Positions 56,800 to 64,000 of a stretch of DNA of 64,000 bases are shown in pieces. Positions within the stretch are counted from its first letter, which is position 1. Every line of letters starts with the position of its first letter. This stretch comes from Sphingobium sp. BYY-5 (GTDB lineage Bacteria; Pseudomonadota; Alphaproteobacteria; Sphingomonadales; Sphingomonadaceae): NCBI RefSeq assembly GCF_022758885.1, contig NZ_JALEBH010000001.1, forward strand, positions 2,697,501 through 2,761,500, read 5' to 3'. Made by a program: the position numbers and the translations under genes. Below the pieces are notes generated by a model. The model made no database searches, was not told the DNA's origin, and saw only the letters and a program-made list of their open reading frames with translations.

Positions 56800-58656
56800 A
56801 TGCAAATGCCGCCTTCAACGCCCGATTCCACGCCGATCCCGCCCATATGGGCCACGATGCGGCGTTTCCTGCCCTATCTATGGCCTGCCGATGCGCCCGC
56901 GTTGCGCCGCCGCGTCGTGCTGGCCATGGTGCTGGTGCTGCTGGCCAAGGCGATCAGCCTCGCCATGCCCTTCGCCTACAAAGCGGCGGTCGATCGCATG
57001 GCGCCGGGGCTGGAACCCGCCGTCGGTCTCGCCATCGCCCTGGTGGTCGCCTATGCCGGCGCCCGCTTCGGCAGCGTGTTTTTCGACAACCTGCGCAACG
57101 CCGTGTTCGAAAGCGTGGGGCAGGAGGCCGGCCGGCGCCTGTCCGACGCCGTCTTCGTCCATCTCCACCGCCTGTCGCTGCGCTTCCACCTCGACCGCCG
57201 CACCGGCGCCGTCACCCGGATCGTCGAGCGCGGCACCAAGAGCATCGATACGATGCTCTATTTCCTGCTCTTCAACATCGCCCCGACCCTGATCGAACTG
57301 GCGGCGGTCTGTGCCATCTTCCTCGTGAAGTTCGGTCCCGGCCTGGTGGCCGCGACGCTGGCGATGGTCGCGCTCTATATCTGGTTTACCCGCACCGTCA
57401 CCGAATGGCGCAACCAGCTTCGCCGCGACATGGTGGACATGGACACCAGCGCCGTCGCCCATGCCGTCGACAGCCTGCTGAACTTCGAGACGGTCAAATA
57501 TTTCGGGGCGGAAGACCGGGAGGCGAAGCGCTACGGCACCGCCATGCGCCGCTATGCCCAGGCGGCGGTGAAATCGGAAAACAGTCTCGCCTGGCTCAAT
57601 ATCGGCCAGTCGTTCATCACCAACCTGATGATGGCGGGCGCCATGGGCTACACCGTCTGGGGCTGGAGCCGGGGGCAGTTCACGACCGGCGACGTGGTGC
57701 TGGTGAACACGCTTTTGAGCCAGCTTTTCCGCCCGCTCGACCTGCTCGGCATGGTGTATCGCACCATTCGCCAGGGGCTGATCGACATGGAGGCTATGTA
57801 CAAGCTGATCGACACTCAGGCGGAGGTCGCCGATGCGCCCGATGCCCCACGGCTGTTGGTGGCGGGCGGGGAAGTCCGCTTCGATCATGTCCGCTTCGGC
57901 TATGATCCCGAACGTGAAATCCTCCACGGCGTCAGCTTCACCGTCCCGGCGGGCAGGACGCTGGCGATCGTCGGCCCGTCGGGCGCGGGCAAGTCCACCA
58001 TCGCCCGCATCCTCTTCCGCTTCTACGATATTCAGGGCGGCAGGGTGACGATCGACGGGCAGGATATCGCCGGAGTCGGCCAGCAGTCGCTGCGCGCCGC
58101 GATCGGCATCGTGCCGCAGGACATGGTGCTGTTCAATGACACGGTCGGCTATAATATCGGCTATGGCCGCGAGGGCGCGACCCAGGTGGAGATCGAGGCG
58201 GCGGCCAGGGCGGCATCGATCCACGACTTCATCATCAGCCTGCCGCAGGGCTATGACACGCGCGTGGGCGAACGTGGCCTGAAACTCTCAGGGGGTGAGA
58301 AACAGCGCGTCGCCATCGCCCGCACGCTGCTGAAAGATCCGCCGGTGCTGGTGCTCGACGAAGCGACCAGCGCGCTCGACAGCCGCACCGAAACCGAAAT
58401 CCAGACCGTCCTGCGCGACATCAGCCGCAAGCGCACCACGCTGGTGGTGGCGCATCGCCTCTCCACCGTGGTCGATGCCGACGAGATTATCGTGCTGGAC
58501 AAGGGCCGCGTCGTAGAGCGCGGCCGCCATGCCGACCTGGTCCGTGCCGATGGCCTCTACGCCACCATGTGGGCACGTCAGGCGGCGGAGCGGGCGGTCA
58601 CGCCGGCCGAACCGGGCGTCGAGGATATGTTCGAAGTGGTGCCGCCTTTATCTTAG
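56800..58656 (+). CDS. Atm1-like ABC exporter (fused membrane and ATPase)
   Basis: A half-transporter of 618 residues. The six-helix membrane domain spans about 30-330 and contains LSLRFHLDRRTGAVTRIVER and SLLNFETVKYFGAEDREAKR, both typical of the Atm1/HMT1 subfamily. The ATPase domain has GPSGAGKSTIARIL, LSGGEKQRVAIARTL and LVLDEATSALDSRTE. Family members export glutathione-linked sulfur or metal adducts. The TAG stop (58654-58656) lies in the TTAG end of the following palindromic element. Confidence 0.92.
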   Translation: MQMPPSTPDSTPIPPIWATMRRFLPYLWPADAPALRRRVVLAMVLVLLAKAISLAMPFAYKAAVDRMAPGLEPAVGLAIALVVAYAGARFGSVFFDNLRNAVFESVGQEAGRRLSDAVFVHLHRLSLRFHLDRRTGAVTRIVERGTKSIDTMLYFLLFNIAPTLIELAAVCAIFLVKFGPGLVAATLAMVALYIWFTRTVTEWRNQLRRDMVDMDTSAVAHAVDSLLNFETVKYFGAEDREAKRYGTAMRRYAQAAVKSENSLAWLNIGQSFITNLMMAGAMGYTVWGWSRGQFTTGDVVLVNTLLSQLFRPLDLLGMVYRTIRQGLIDMEAMYKLIDTQAEVADAPDAPRLLVAGGEVRFDHVRFGYDPEREILHGVSFTVPAGRTLAIVGPSGAGKSTIARILFRFYDIQGGRVTIDGQDIAGVGQQSLRAAIGIVPQDMVLFNDTVGYNIGYGREGATQVEIEAAARAASIHDFIISLPQGYDTRVGERGLKLSGGEKQRVAIARTLLKDPPVLVLDEATSALDSRTETEIQTVLRDISRKRTTLVVAHRLSTVVDADEIIVLDKGRVVERGRHADLVRADGLYATMWARQAAERAVTPAEPGVEDMFEVVPPLS

Positions 58657-58755
58657 AGCATTTTCTAGTCAGGTGATGCCACCTGACTAGAAAATGCGTT
58701 AAACCAAAAACTTAGAAGGGTTGATCCGATGCAATCGGATCGCAAACCGTTCTAA
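58653..58755. repeat. TTAGAGCATTTTC palindromic element
   Basis: The left hairpin GCATTTTCTAGTCAGGTG pairs with CACCTGACTAGAAAATGC (58658-58698). It is followed by AGAAGGGTTGATCCGATGC and a GATCCGATGCAATCGGATC stem, ending CCGTTCTAAG. TTAG at the left end contains the stop of the ABC gene, and CTAA at the right end the stop of the convergent gene at 58752. Confidence 0.8.
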
Positions 58756-59153
58756 GGCTCGCCCTGGCTCTGCTGCATCCGTCGTTCTGCGAACCATTGC
58801 GCCAGCATCTGGGCGGTGCAGCCCGTAAAGCCGCCCGCGCCGTTGGCCGAGCAACTGTTGGGCAGATTCTGCCGCTGCACCTGCTCCATCGTTGCCACCT
58901 GGCTGCCCCAGCCGGGACCGCCCGTGGGCGCCGGCTTTTCGCGCAGCTTCTTGGGAATACGATACCGTTCGGATTCCGGTCGCCGGGCGCAGACGACGAT
59001 CTCGTCGCCCTTGCCCTGCGGACAAGGATCATCGCCATAGACGAGCAAGTTGATGGTCCGTTCCGGCGGCGGCTCCGGTTGCGCTGCCACCGGAAGGGGA
59101 AGCAGGGCGACCAGCGTGAGGCCGATCAGGGGAAGTGCGCCTTGGCGTGGCAT
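58752..59153 (-). CDS. secreted cysteine-containing protein, paralogue A
   Basis: A protein of 133 residues. A signal peptide (GALPLIGLTLVALLPLPVAAQ) is followed by LLVYGDDPCPQGKGDEIVVC, then ARRPESERYRIPKKLRE and NSCSANGAGGFTGCTAQML. There are four cysteines in two pairs, conserved with its neighbour at 59247-59798. The family is unknown to me. Its TAG stop lies in the end of the palindromic element. Confidence 0.8.
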   Translation of the reverse strand: MPRQGALPLIGLTLVALLPLPVAAQPEPPPERTINLLVYGDDPCPQGKGDEIVVCARRPESERYRIPKKLREKPAPTGGPGWGSQVATMEQVQRQNLPNSCSANGAGGFTGCTAQMLAQWFAERRMQQSQGEP

Positions 59154-59246
59154 AGGGTCTTGTCCTTCATTCCCCCTGTGGCGAAATCTCCGGTACTGTC
59201 CCTGTCCCGGTCCTATGGTCAGGACGGTGCAGGGCCGCCCGAACCG

Positions 59247-59798
59247 TCATTTCTGCGGCGGCGTGGTGCCGTCCTGTTGCTGCTTGGCCTTGGCTTCGGC
59301 CGCTTCTTCGGCCTTGGCCTGCGCCTCGATCGCCTTGCTGTCCGCGTCGATGGTCGACAGGCGCTTGGCGCGTTCGGCTGCGACCAGATCCTTCCAGCTC
59401 GCATTGTCCGCCTGCTGTCGTTCCGCCTTGGCGAGGCGGGCAAGCTGGGCGAAGCAGCCGGTCGTGCCGCCGCTGCCCGACGGCGAACAGCTTTCGGTGC
59501 CCGACCGGCCGACATATTCCATCGACCGCACCCGTTCGCCCCATGCCTGATTGCTCGGCTTGTTGGGGTCGCCGCGCAACGGTTCGGGGATACGATAGCG
59601 TTCTTCCTCCCCCTTGCGCGCGCATACGACGATGTCGCCGCCTTGACTTTGCGGGCAGCTATCGTCGCCATAAACGATGACGATATTGACCTTTTCCGTA
59701 CTGCTGCTGGCGGCGTCGGATGCACTGTCCTGCTGCGCCAGCGCGGGGACGGCGGCGCCCATCAGGGCGAGCGTGGCGATCATCACTGTCTTCTTCAT
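59247..59798 (-). CDS. secreted cysteine-containing protein, paralogue B
   Basis: A protein of 183 residues with a signal peptide (MIATLALMGAAVPALAQ). The core VIVYGDDSCPQSQGGDIVVC, then EEERYRIPEPLRG and TESCSPSGSGGTTGCFAQL, matches paralogue A position by position, including all four cysteines. It adds a ~50-residue Ala/Lys/Gln-rich helical tail (AIEAQAKAEEAAEAKAKQQQ). Start MKKTVM at 59798. The two genes are a tandem duplication, possibly envelope structural proteins. Function unknown. Confidence 0.82.
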   Translation of the reverse strand: MKKTVMIATLALMGAAVPALAQQDSASDAASSSTEKVNIVIVYGDDSCPQSQGGDIVVCARKGEEERYRIPEPLRGDPNKPSNQAWGERVRSMEYVGRSGTESCSPSGSGGTTGCFAQLARLAKAERQQADNASWKDLVAAERAKRLSTIDADSKAIEAQAKAEEAAEAKAKQQQDGTTPPQK

Positions 59799-59811
59799 CT
59801 GTCCGTCCTTA

Positions 59812-60366
59812 TCAGATGCGCTTCGACAGCGCGATGGCGGCGCGGCAGCCCAGCCGAATGGCGCCGGACAAGAGGGGATAGGCCGGCGCCTGCTCCGCGC
59901 CATGAGCAAGGGCGGCGTCGCGATGCTCCAGTTCCTCCGCCTGGAAATCCGCGATGGCGGTGGAGAGTTCCAGATCGTCCGTGCCCAGTTGCTCCAACTG
60001 ATCGGCATAATGTTTGTCGATTTCCGTCTCGACCGCAGCGGTGCAGGCCATCGCGGCCTTCGGTCCCATGGCGGCGGTGACCGCGCCCAGGGCGAAACCG
60101 GCGACGTGCCAGAAAGGGGTGAGCGCAGTCGGGCGCACGCCGCGCCGCGCGATCATCGCGTCGAAGGCGGCGCGGTGCCGCTCCTCCTGCGCGGCCATGC
60201 CCGCGATCAGGCGGGCATAGGGATGGCGGTCGCCCATGACGGCAAGCTGCCCGGCATAGATGCGGGTGGCGCCGAACTCGCCCGCCTGGTCGACCCGCAC
60301 CATAGAGGCGCGGTCGGCATCGGTCAGCCTTTTGCCCGGTCGCGGGAAATCCTTGGAGGCGCTCAT
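59812..60366 (-). CDS. coq7: demethoxyubiquinone hydroxylase Coq7
   Basis: A membrane-associated di-iron monooxygenase of 184 residues for the late ring hydroxylation of ubiquinone. Iron ligands lie in RVDQAGEFGATRIY (Glu), AAQEERHRAAFD (Glu and His), AVETEIDKHYADQLEQL and DFQAEELEHRDAAL. It fits with the UbiH-like gene at the left edge. The start overlaps the dsbB stop (ATGA). Confidence 0.95.
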   Translation of the reverse strand: MSASKDFPRPGKRLTDADRASMVRVDQAGEFGATRIYAGQLAVMGDRHPYARLIAGMAAQEERHRAAFDAMIARRGVRPTALTPFWHVAGFALGAVTAAMGPKAAMACTAAVETEIDKHYADQLEQLGTDDLELSTAIADFQAEELEHRDAALAHGAEQAPAYPLLSGAIRLGCRAAIALSKRI

Positions 60367-60857
60367 GCTTTCCTCGCTTTCAACAGCAAGGCCAAGATGG
60401 CGAGCGCGACCGCGCCCGACAAGAGGCCGTTATAGCCGGCGAGCGAAATACCAAACAGGCTCCAGGGCGCGACATCGCAGCGAGTGATAGGGCTGGCCAT
60501 GATCTGGTTCAGCAGGTCGGCGGCGCTGCCGCTCGATGGAGAGGTGGAGCAGGTGGTCAGCCCTTCCCACCAGCCATATTCGACCCCGGCATGGAACAGA
60601 CCGATACCGCCGCTGATACCGACAGCCAGTCCCGCCAGCCCGGCGAACAGGGCGCTGATGCAGGCGCGTCCCTGTGCCGCATAGGCGACCAGCGCCAGCG
60701 GGATCGCCACCATATGGGGATAGCGCTGCCACCAGCACATTTCGCACGGGTGCAGCCCGCCAATATATTGGGAGGCATAGGCGCCGCCCAGCAGCAGCAG
60801 GGGTGTCAGCAGCGCGAGGGCGCGGGCCTTGGCGAGGGACGGGGATCGGTTCTTCAT
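60363..60857 (-). CDS. dsbB: disulfide bond formation protein B
   Basis: A protein of 164 residues with four transmembrane helices that reoxidises DsbA using quinone. Catalytic cysteine pairs are CEMCWWQRYPHMV near residue 37 and the periplasmic loop pair in TTCSTSPSS and SPITRCDVAPW. It is coupled to coq7, so the quinone reductant and a quinone biosynthesis step share one transcript. Confidence 0.92.
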   Translation of the reverse strand: MKNRSPSLAKARALALLTPLLLLGGAYASQYIGGLHPCEMCWWQRYPHMVAIPLALVAYAAQGRACISALFAGLAGLAVGISGGIGLFHAGVEYGWWEGLTTCSTSPSSGSAADLLNQIMASPITRCDVAPWSLFGISLAGYNGLLSGAVALAILALLLKARKA

Positions 60858-60927
60858 ACCAGCCCGCTTAAACCCTCACCCTGCTTTCGTCATGCTGAAC
60901 TTGTTGGCCGACCACAACCAGAAGGGG

Positions 60928-62280
60928 CTATTTCGCCCCCGGCTTGCGTGCGGCCATCTGCGCCTGGGCGATCGTCGCCGCGGGCGTGCCGGCCAGGCGC
61001 GAGATTGTCTTGAGCGCATAGTCGAGCTGGAAGTCGGTGACGCCCTTCTTTTTCAGGTCCTCGGCGGACATGGCGAAGCGCGGATCGTCCTTGCTGTCCT
61101 CTTCCAGCGCCACGTCGTCGGTCTTGATCTCGTTGATGAGATGGCGACGCAGATCGCTTTCGCGGAATTTGGGCCGGTTCTTGTAATCGGGGTCGGAAAG
61201 CTGCGGCACGCGGATATCGGGCTGGATGCCGCCTTCCTGCACGCTGCGGCCCGATGGCGTGTAATAGCGCGCGGTCGTCAGCTTCAGCGCCGTGGTGTTC
61301 GACAGTGGCAACATGGTCTGGACGCTGCCCTTGCCGAAGCTGCGTTCGCCCATCACCAGCGCGCGATGCTGGTCCTGCAACGCGCCCGCGACGATTTCCG
61401 ACGCGGAAGCCGAACCGGCATCGACCAGCACGATTATGGGCAGGCCCTTCGCATCGTCGCCCGGCTTGGCATAATAGCGTTCGACATCGCCCTTGGCCCG
61501 GCCGCGCTGCGACACGATCTCGCCGCGCTCTAGGAAGGTGTCGCTGACCGACACGGCTTCATCCAGCAAACCGCCGGGGTTGGAACGCAGGTCGAGGATA
61601 TAGCCGGTGGGTTTGTGGCTCAGGCTCTTGTCGATGCTGCGGATCGCCTGGCGCACGTCCGCCCCGGTATTGGCCGAGAAGCTGACGATGTTGATGACGC
61701 CGATGCCATTCTTCACTTCCCACTTCACCGGCTTCAACTGGATGATTTCGCGTGTGAGGGTGAGTTCGATGGGTTTGTCGCGGCCGGGGCGCACGATGGT
61801 CAGCTTGAGGCTGGTGCCCGGTGCGCCGCGCATCTTGTCCACTGCCTCGTCCAGCGTGCCGCCATAGATCAACTGGCCGTCAATATGCGTAATATAGTCG
61901 CCCGCCTTGATCCCCGCGCGCCAGGCCGGGGTATCCTGCGTCGGCGCGATCACCTTGACCGCGCCATCCTCCTGCGTGACGGACAGGCCCAGGCCGCCAT
62001 AGCTGCCCTCGGTCTGGGTGCGCAGATTCTGGAAGTCGCGCGCATCGAGGAACGATGAATGCGGGTCGAGGCTGGCGAGCATCCCGTCGATCGCGCCCTT
62101 TATGAGCTTTTCGTCGTCGACCTTTTCCACATAATCGCTGCGGACCTTCTGGAACACGTCCATGAATTCATCGAGCGCCTTGTAGCTCGACGCTTCCCCG
62201 TCGGCGAGTGCGGCGGTAGTGGCAGGAATGAGCGCAAGCGCCCCAAGCGCAACAGCGCCCTGGAGGAAGGTGGATTTCAT
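60928..62280 (-). CDS. ctpA: S41 carboxy-terminal processing peptidase (CtpA)
   Basis: A periplasmic protease of 450 residues. A signal peptide (TFLQGAVALGALALIPATTA) is followed by SSFLDARDFQNLRTQTEGSY, a PDZ domain (about 85-170) and the S41 core. The nucleophile is in VDAGSASASEIVAGAL and the general-base lysine in RSFGKGSVQTMLPL. Start MKSTFLQ with AAGGA upstream. It follows envC on the same strand, matching the division/peptidoglycan context in which CtpA-type proteases trim cell-wall enzymes. Confidence 0.94.
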   Translation of the reverse strand: MKSTFLQGAVALGALALIPATTAALADGEASSYKALDEFMDVFQKVRSDYVEKVDDEKLIKGAIDGMLASLDPHSSFLDARDFQNLRTQTEGSYGGLGLSVTQEDGAVKVIAPTQDTPAWRAGIKAGDYITHIDGQLIYGGTLDEAVDKMRGAPGTSLKLTIVRPGRDKPIELTLTREIIQLKPVKWEVKNGIGVINIVSFSANTGADVRQAIRSIDKSLSHKPTGYILDLRSNPGGLLDEAVSVSDTFLERGEIVSQRGRAKGDVERYYAKPGDDAKGLPIIVLVDAGSASASEIVAGALQDQHRALVMGERSFGKGSVQTMLPLSNTTALKLTTARYYTPSGRSVQEGGIQPDIRVPQLSDPDYKNRPKFRESDLRRHLINEIKTDDVALEEDSKDDPRFAMSAEDLKKKGVTDFQLDYALKTISRLAGTPAATIAQAQMAARKPGAK

Positions 62281-62392
62281 GGCTGTCCTTGGAGTCCGCA
62301 TCAATGGATCGATATAGGCCGATTCGCGCGCCAACGCAAAACCGGGCTTCGACCAATGTCGCTGTGCGACGATGAGCGTCGGGTTAATGCCG

Positions 62393-63625
62393 TCATCCCA
62401 GTCCTACCAGCGGTACGATATCGACCGGGCGGCCGTTGCGGCGCAGTTCGACGGTGATATTGGGCTGCTCCGCGCCGGTGATGCCGACCGGTTCGCCCTG
62501 GCGCACGCTGTCGCCTACCCGCGCGGTGACGCGGTGGAGGCCGGTGATGAGCGTGGTCCAGCCCTGGCCATGGTCGATGATGAGGATCTGGCCATAGTCG
62601 CGATAGGGTCCGGCGAAGGCGATGCGGCCGGCCGTCGGCGCGATGGCTTGCGCGCCCGGCTGCGTCACCAGGGTCAGGCCGCGTGAGCGCACGCCGCTGT
62701 CATTGACCTCGCCCATGCCGGTGACGAGCTGGCCGATCACAGGCAAACGATAGGGCGGCGGGCCGCCGGCAGAAGCCTCACGTTCAATGGCGGGGGCGCT
62801 AGCCTGATCGGGCCGGGCGGGGCGGAGCAGCGGGCCGGATAGGGCCGCCAGCCGGTCGCGCAGACTGCCCGCTTCTTCCAGCCGGTCCATCAGATCGACA
62901 ATATCGCGCGCCCGCTCGCCCAGTGCCAGCGCGCGGTCGCTTTCCAGCCCCGCATCGGCGCGATAGTCGCGGGCGGCGACACGCTTGCGCACCTCCAGCG
63001 AAGCGAGCGCGGCCTGTTGCTGCTTGCGGTCGGCCTGCGCCTGGGTCAGGGCGTCGGCGGCCTGTTGCGCGCTGGCGCGCAGGGCGCGGCTGCGCTCCAG
63101 TTCGGCGCGGAGGCCCGCAGTGCGCTGCTGGATGACCGGCAATATCTGGCCCAGCATGGCGCGCATATGGACGGCGTCGCCGACCGATCCGGGCTGCACC
63201 AGCGCCAGCGCCAGCGGGCGGCGAGCCATCATTTGCAGCGCGGCGGTCAGGCGGACCACTGGCTCCTGCCTGGCGGCGAGGCGGGCGGCCTGGATGCGCT
63301 GCATCCGGTTGAGGATGGCGATGCGGGCCTGCGCCGCCTGGATATCCGCCTCCGCCTGCTGGATGCGGGCGGCGACGGCGGCGGCGCGGCGGCGGGCCTG
63401 TTCGGCCTCGTCGCGGGCGGCGGTGGCCTGCTGCTCTAGGCGGGCGGAACGATCGCGCGCCTCGTCCGACTGGCGGCGCGCGTCCTTGAGCGCCTGCTGC
63501 TCCTGCGGCAGGGTGGTGCCAGCGGTGCCGGGCAGGATGATGGCGTCGCCATCGGCTGCGGGCAGGCGCGTGGCGGCGAGGGCCATCAGGCCCGCCAGTC
63601 CGCCAGCGATGATGATGGTGCGCAT
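62393..63625 (-). CDS. EnvC-like murein hydrolase activator (degenerate M23)
   Basis: A protein of 410 residues. A signal peptide (IIIAGGLAGLMALAATRLPA) is followed by a long coiled coil (about 40-270: QQALKDARRQSDEARDRSAR and RLEQQATAARDEAEQARRRA) and a C-terminal LytM/M23 fold (about 290-410: IAPTAGRIAFAGPYRDYGQI). The zinc motif HxxxD is replaced by RGLTLVTQPG and the HxH by GLHRV, so it should activate amidases rather than cut peptidoglycan. ATG 63625 is used; a GTG codon precedes it. Confidence 0.88.
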   Translation of the reverse strand: MRTIIIAGGLAGLMALAATRLPAADGDAIILPGTAGTTLPQEQQALKDARRQSDEARDRSARLEQQATAARDEAEQARRRAAAVAARIQQAEADIQAAQARIAILNRMQRIQAARLAARQEPVVRLTAALQMMARRPLALALVQPGSVGDAVHMRAMLGQILPVIQQRTAGLRAELERSRALRASAQQAADALTQAQADRKQQQAALASLEVRKRVAARDYRADAGLESDRALALGERARDIVDLMDRLEEAGSLRDRLAALSGPLLRPARPDQASAPAIEREASAGGPPPYRLPVIGQLVTGMGEVNDSGVRSRGLTLVTQPGAQAIAPTAGRIAFAGPYRDYGQILIIDHGQGWTTLITGLHRVTARVGDSVRQGEPVGITGAEQPNITVELRRNGRPVDIVPLVGLG

Positions 63626-63679
63626 CACCCGTTGCCCCGCCCTTGATCGCCCTTGCCTAGGGAAAAAAGCGAGGCGGTT

Positions 63680-63774
63680 CTAGTGTGGTGGATTTGAAAT
63701 ACGCCACATTATGGCGGCTTGGTAGGGAGCGTATTTCAAATCCATAAACCACACCGGAATCAAATATTTGCTAG
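63680..63774. repeat. CTAG-bounded palindromic element A
   Basis: Starts CTAGTGTGGTGGATTTGAAA, turns at CACATTATGGCGGC and returns as GCGTATTTCAAATCCATAAA, then CCACACC, ending ATTTGCTAG. The arms pair over GGATTTGAAATACGC. It shares its final CTAG with element B. Confidence 0.75.
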
Positions 63775-63846
63775 TGACCCTTGTGAATCTGAAGTTCGTT
63801 CAACGCCTACCAAATGGTGTGACGAACTTCATATTCGGGTCACTAG
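63771..63846. repeat. CTAG-bounded palindromic element B
   Basis: CTAGTGACCC at the left and GGGTCACTAG at the right. Inner arms GAAGTTCGTTCA and GTGACGAACTTC make a long imperfect hairpin. The right-hand CTAG contains the stop codon of rlmH on the minus strand. Confidence 0.8.
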
Positions 63847-64000
63847 CCTTCGCGATGATAGGGGTGGTTGGCGAGGATCGAGCAGGCGCGCCACAATTGT
63901 TCGGCCAACATCGCGCGGGCCATCATATGGGGCCATGTCATCGCGCCGAACGCGATCAGCAGGTCGGCATTGGCGCGGTCGGCATCGTCGAAGCCATCCG
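63843..64000 (-). CDS. rlmH: 23S rRNA pseudouridine(1915)-N3-methyltransferase, C-terminal part
   Basis: The last 51 codons are present; the gene continues right of the window. [20 protein letters not shown], then [19 protein letters not shown], is the SPOUT-knot C-terminus characteristic of RlmH. RlmH methylates pseudouridine 1915 in helix 69 of 23S rRNA. The TAG stop (complement of 63843-63845) lies in the terminal CACTAG of a palindromic element, so the last codons abut the repeat. Confidence 0.93.
   Translation of the reverse strand, partial: DGFDDADRANADLLIAFGAMTWPHMMARAMLAEQLWRACSILANHPYHREG

Overview
The window reads as chromosomal DNA of a sphingomonad alphaproteobacterium (Sphingobium/Sphingomonas-like). 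It is GC-rich, with coding strands strongly biased to G/C third positions. It carries a carotenoid hydroxylase (crtZ), a TorF-type porin, ubiquinone genes (ubiH-like, coq7), the rlmH-envC-ctpA block and several families of short GC-rich palindromic repeats of the kind common in this group. Genus assignment is inference. I found no rRNA, tRNA or CRISPR array.

Layout. 1-511: 5' part of a UbiH/COQ6-type hydroxylase. 569-2972: a REP-like hairpin pair split by an IS481-family element, whose transposase is itself split by an IS3-family element; both insertions can be resolved to the base. 2988-6308: ilvE, a threonine-aldolase-like enzyme, a DMT transporter and a 55-residue protein. 6398-13445: the SUF iron-sulfur operon on the minus strand in the order sufR-B-(unknown)-C-D-S-T-A, followed by an SDR gene, with a Fur-box-like dyad just upstream. 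13566-22017: AraC regulator, pyrD, gamma-glutamyltransferase, a small secreted protein, an M1 aminopeptidase and queF. 22106-33700: proline-rich membrane protein, sulfurtransferase-metC pair, TorF porin, crtZ, lipoprotein, sufE, acs, GST, GGDEF protein and a LysR regulator.

33886-42173: candidate small RNA or leader terminator, a Cdc48/VCP-like double AAA ATPase, a PmtA-like methyltransferase, proA, kdsA with a tiny phospholipase-A2-like gene, a lipase-like membrane protein and a cytochrome P450. 42306-51846: a minus-strand cluster of two transglutaminase-fold proteins and an ATP-grasp/alpha-E fusion, followed upstream by a prolyl oligopeptidase and a small membrane protein. 51886-54332: TPP riboswitch, a four-helix membrane protein of unknown role and thiC. 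54412-55820: accessory patch with arr (rifamycin ADP-ribosyltransferase), an AbrB-Doc toxin-antitoxin pair and a small HTH protein. 55984-64000: DUF6891-like protein, Atm1-like ABC exporter, two tandem cysteine-containing secreted paralogues, coq7-dsbB, ctpA, envC and the 3' end of rlmH.

The most unusual signals are: (1) palindromic elements whose terminal CTAG/TTAG supplies the stop codons of at least five neighbouring genes; (2) the transglutaminase/ATP-grasp/alpha-E operon; (3) the bacterial Cdc48 homologue preceded by an intrinsic terminator with no gene in front of it; (4) the 97-residue phospholipase-A2-like protein; and (5) an unknown membrane protein placed between a TPP riboswitch and thiC.
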